NCBI RefSeq assembly: GCF_004214815.1
Contig: NZ_CP035926.1
Span: forward strand, 1,736,001-1,800,000
Source: Aliarcobacter thereius LMG 24486
Lineage (GTDB): Bacteria; Campylobacterota; Campylobacteria; Campylobacterales; Arcobacteraceae
Direction: 5' to 3'
Length of the DNA stretch: 64,000 nucleotides
Part shown: piece by piece, positions 63,082 through 64,000 of the stretch
How the letters are laid out: every line of letters starts with the position of its first letter
Position numbering within the stretch: the stretch's first letter is position 1
Translations under genes and position numbers: made by a program
Notes under the pieces: generated by a model
Databases searched by the model: none
What the model was told of the DNA's origin: nothing
The model's input: the letters and a program-made list of their open reading frames with translations, nothing else

Positions 63082-64000
63082 TTAAAACATTTCCAATCTA
63101 TCACCAAATTTATAATCTTTTTTAGAAACCTTCCCAATAATATCGTTTAAATATTTAGGATGAAGCCCATACCCTGGTCTTACACTTCGTATATTATCAG
63201 TATTAAATATTTCTCCTTTTTTTATATCTTTTGATATATATAGACTTCTTGCAAAACGACGCTGTTTTGTTCTTTTTTCATTTAAACTATATTCTACTTT
63301 TCCTAACAACTTTTCACTATCTCTAACAGCTTTTATCATATCTTCAAACTCTTTTTTATCTAAAGAAAAATCAGCATCTGCTCCACCTATACTTTTATCA
63401 ATAATAAAATGTTTCTCTATAATCTTTGCTCCTAAAGTAACTGCAACAACTGGTGCAATATGTCCCATAGTATGATCAGAAAAACCAACTTCTACACCAA
63501 ATGTTTCCTTCATATTTTGTATTGTTTTTAAATTTGCTTCTTCTAGCTTTGCTGGATATTCACTTGTACATTTTAAAAGAATAATATCTTCATTTCCAAC
63601 ACTTTTACAAATATTCACAACATCTTGTATCTCATCAATAGTTGCAATACCTGTACTTATAATTATTGGTTTTCCTTTACTTGCTGTATATTTTACAAGT
63701 TCATAATCTGTTATTTCAAAAGATGCAATTTTATAAGCACTTGGATTAAATTGTTCAAGAAAATCAACTGCACTTTTATCGAAAGGTGTTGAGAAAATAT
63801 CTATATCTAAACTTCTTGCATAATCAAAAAGTTCTTTATGCCACTCCCAAGGAGTATATGCTTCTTCATAAAGTTCATAAAGATTTTTTCCATCCCAAAG
63901 TGTTCCACCACTTATCATAAAATCTTCATTATTACTATTTATAGTCATTGTATCAGCACGATATGTTTGAAGTTTTATTGCATTTGCCCCAATTTCCTTT
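63082..64000 (-). CDS. pseI: pseudaminic acid synthase (N-terminus beyond window edge)
   Basis: Condenses phosphoenolpyruvate with the 6-deoxy-AltdiNAc sugar to make pseudaminic acid. A NeuB-type TIM barrel (with YKIASFEITD, PIIISTGIAT, LLKCTSEYPA, VGFSDHT and IEKHFI) is followed by a C-terminal SAF antifreeze-like domain (KRTKQRRFARSLYI to GKVSKKDYKFGD). The open frame continues to base 64000 (reading KEIGANAIKLQTYRADT), so about 30 N-terminal residues lie outside. Motifs such as ISGGTLWDGKNLYELY favour PseI over legionaminic synthase. Confidence 0.93.
   Translation of the reverse strand, partial: KEIGANAIKLQTYRADTMTINSNNEDFMISGGTLWDGKNLYELYEEAYTPWEWHKELFDYARSLDIDIFSTPFDKSAVDFLEQFNPSAYKIASFEITDYELVKYTASKGKPIIISTGIATIDEIQDVVNICKSVGNEDIILLKCTSEYPAKLEEANLKTIQNMKETFGVEVGFSDHTMGHIAPVVAVTLGAKIIEKHFIIDKSIGGADADFSLDKKEFEDMIKAVRDSEKLLGKVEYSLNEKRTKQRRFARSLYISKDIKKGEIFNTDNIRSVRPGYGLHPKYLNDIIGKVSKKDYKFGDRLEMF

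Noticed and set aside
63082-63137. Longer N-terminus for the formyltransferase gene starting inside pseI
   Set aside because: The 19 extra codons overlap the pseI C-terminus; ATG 63080 starts one base after the pseI stop with GGAAATG upstream and fits the family N-terminus.

Overview
The window is chromosomal DNA from a very AT-rich member of the Campylobacterota, most likely Arcobacter/Aliarcobacter. The evidence is the strong A/T codon bias, two short tandem flagellins beside a motility-associated (Maf/DUF115) glycosyltransferase and pseudaminic-acid genes, a Helicobacter/Wolinella-type HydABCDE uptake hydrogenase, a NikKMLQO nickel transporter, and HrcA-GrpE-DnaK in that order. No rRNA, tRNA, CRISPR array or intact insertion sequence was recognised. 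Coding density is very high and no stretch longer than 300 bases lacks a gene.

Layout, left to right. 1-1501: end of argS, converging on nadD-rsfS. 1592-5336: a lower-glycolysis operon gap-pgk-tpiA with fabI attached, closed by a clear terminator. 5398-10674: lysA-pheA-hisC-dxs behind a near-consensus sigma-70 promoter. 10729-11819: a di-haem cytochrome c peroxidase whose ribosome binding site lies inside a hairpin. 11877-17308: single genes (Maf pyrophosphatase, an unassigned membrane protein, MarC, an SGNH hydrolase, a DASS anion permease, a TauE/SafE permease). 17324-19449: periplasmic thioredoxin plus DsbD. 19544-21174: small protein, RimB protease, RimK ligase. 21232-24096: degenerate-GGDEF/EAL protein, Psd and two small orphan proteins, one with Cys-rich ends and one about 40% lysine. 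24127-28597: MltA and the hrcA-grpE-dnaK heat-shock operon with a CIRCE element over its promoter.

28617-46811 is a hydrogenase island: nickel importer nikKMLQO, maturation genes hypBCD-EA, hypF, and structural/maturation genes hydABCDE. Two features stand out. A McrC-McrB restriction pair and a MazG-like pyrophosphohydrolase sit seamlessly between hypD and hypE. A catalytically dead IS1595-like transposase homologue sits between hypB and hypF. An exact 18-nt sequence recurs, in the same orientation and at a similar distance, upstream of hypB and nikK.

46882-55896 is one long same-strand run reading into hydA: SUV3-like helicase, large ankyrin protein, glmU, coaBC, uppS, a short prepilin-peptidase-like protein, LptF/G permease, truA. 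55990-57123 is trmA. 57161-64000 is a flagellar-filament region: a multi-hairpin leader, flaA, flaB and, converging on them, a glycan cluster pseI-formyltransferase-PIG-L deacetylase-pseH-maf, with pseI running off the window edge.

How the parts fit: nickel import (Nik), nickel insertion (HypA/HypB), Fe(CN)2CO assembly (HypC/D/E/F) and the membrane-bound uptake hydrogenase (HydABC, protease HydD, accessory HydE) form one functional unit. The pse/maf genes decorate the adjacent flagellins. Several genes (nadD, rsfS, maf, rimB, grpE, nikQ, hydA, truA, lptF, glmU) appear to use TTG starts; where only an upstream TTG and a better-placed ATG compete (psd, the prepilin peptidase), the ATG was chosen.
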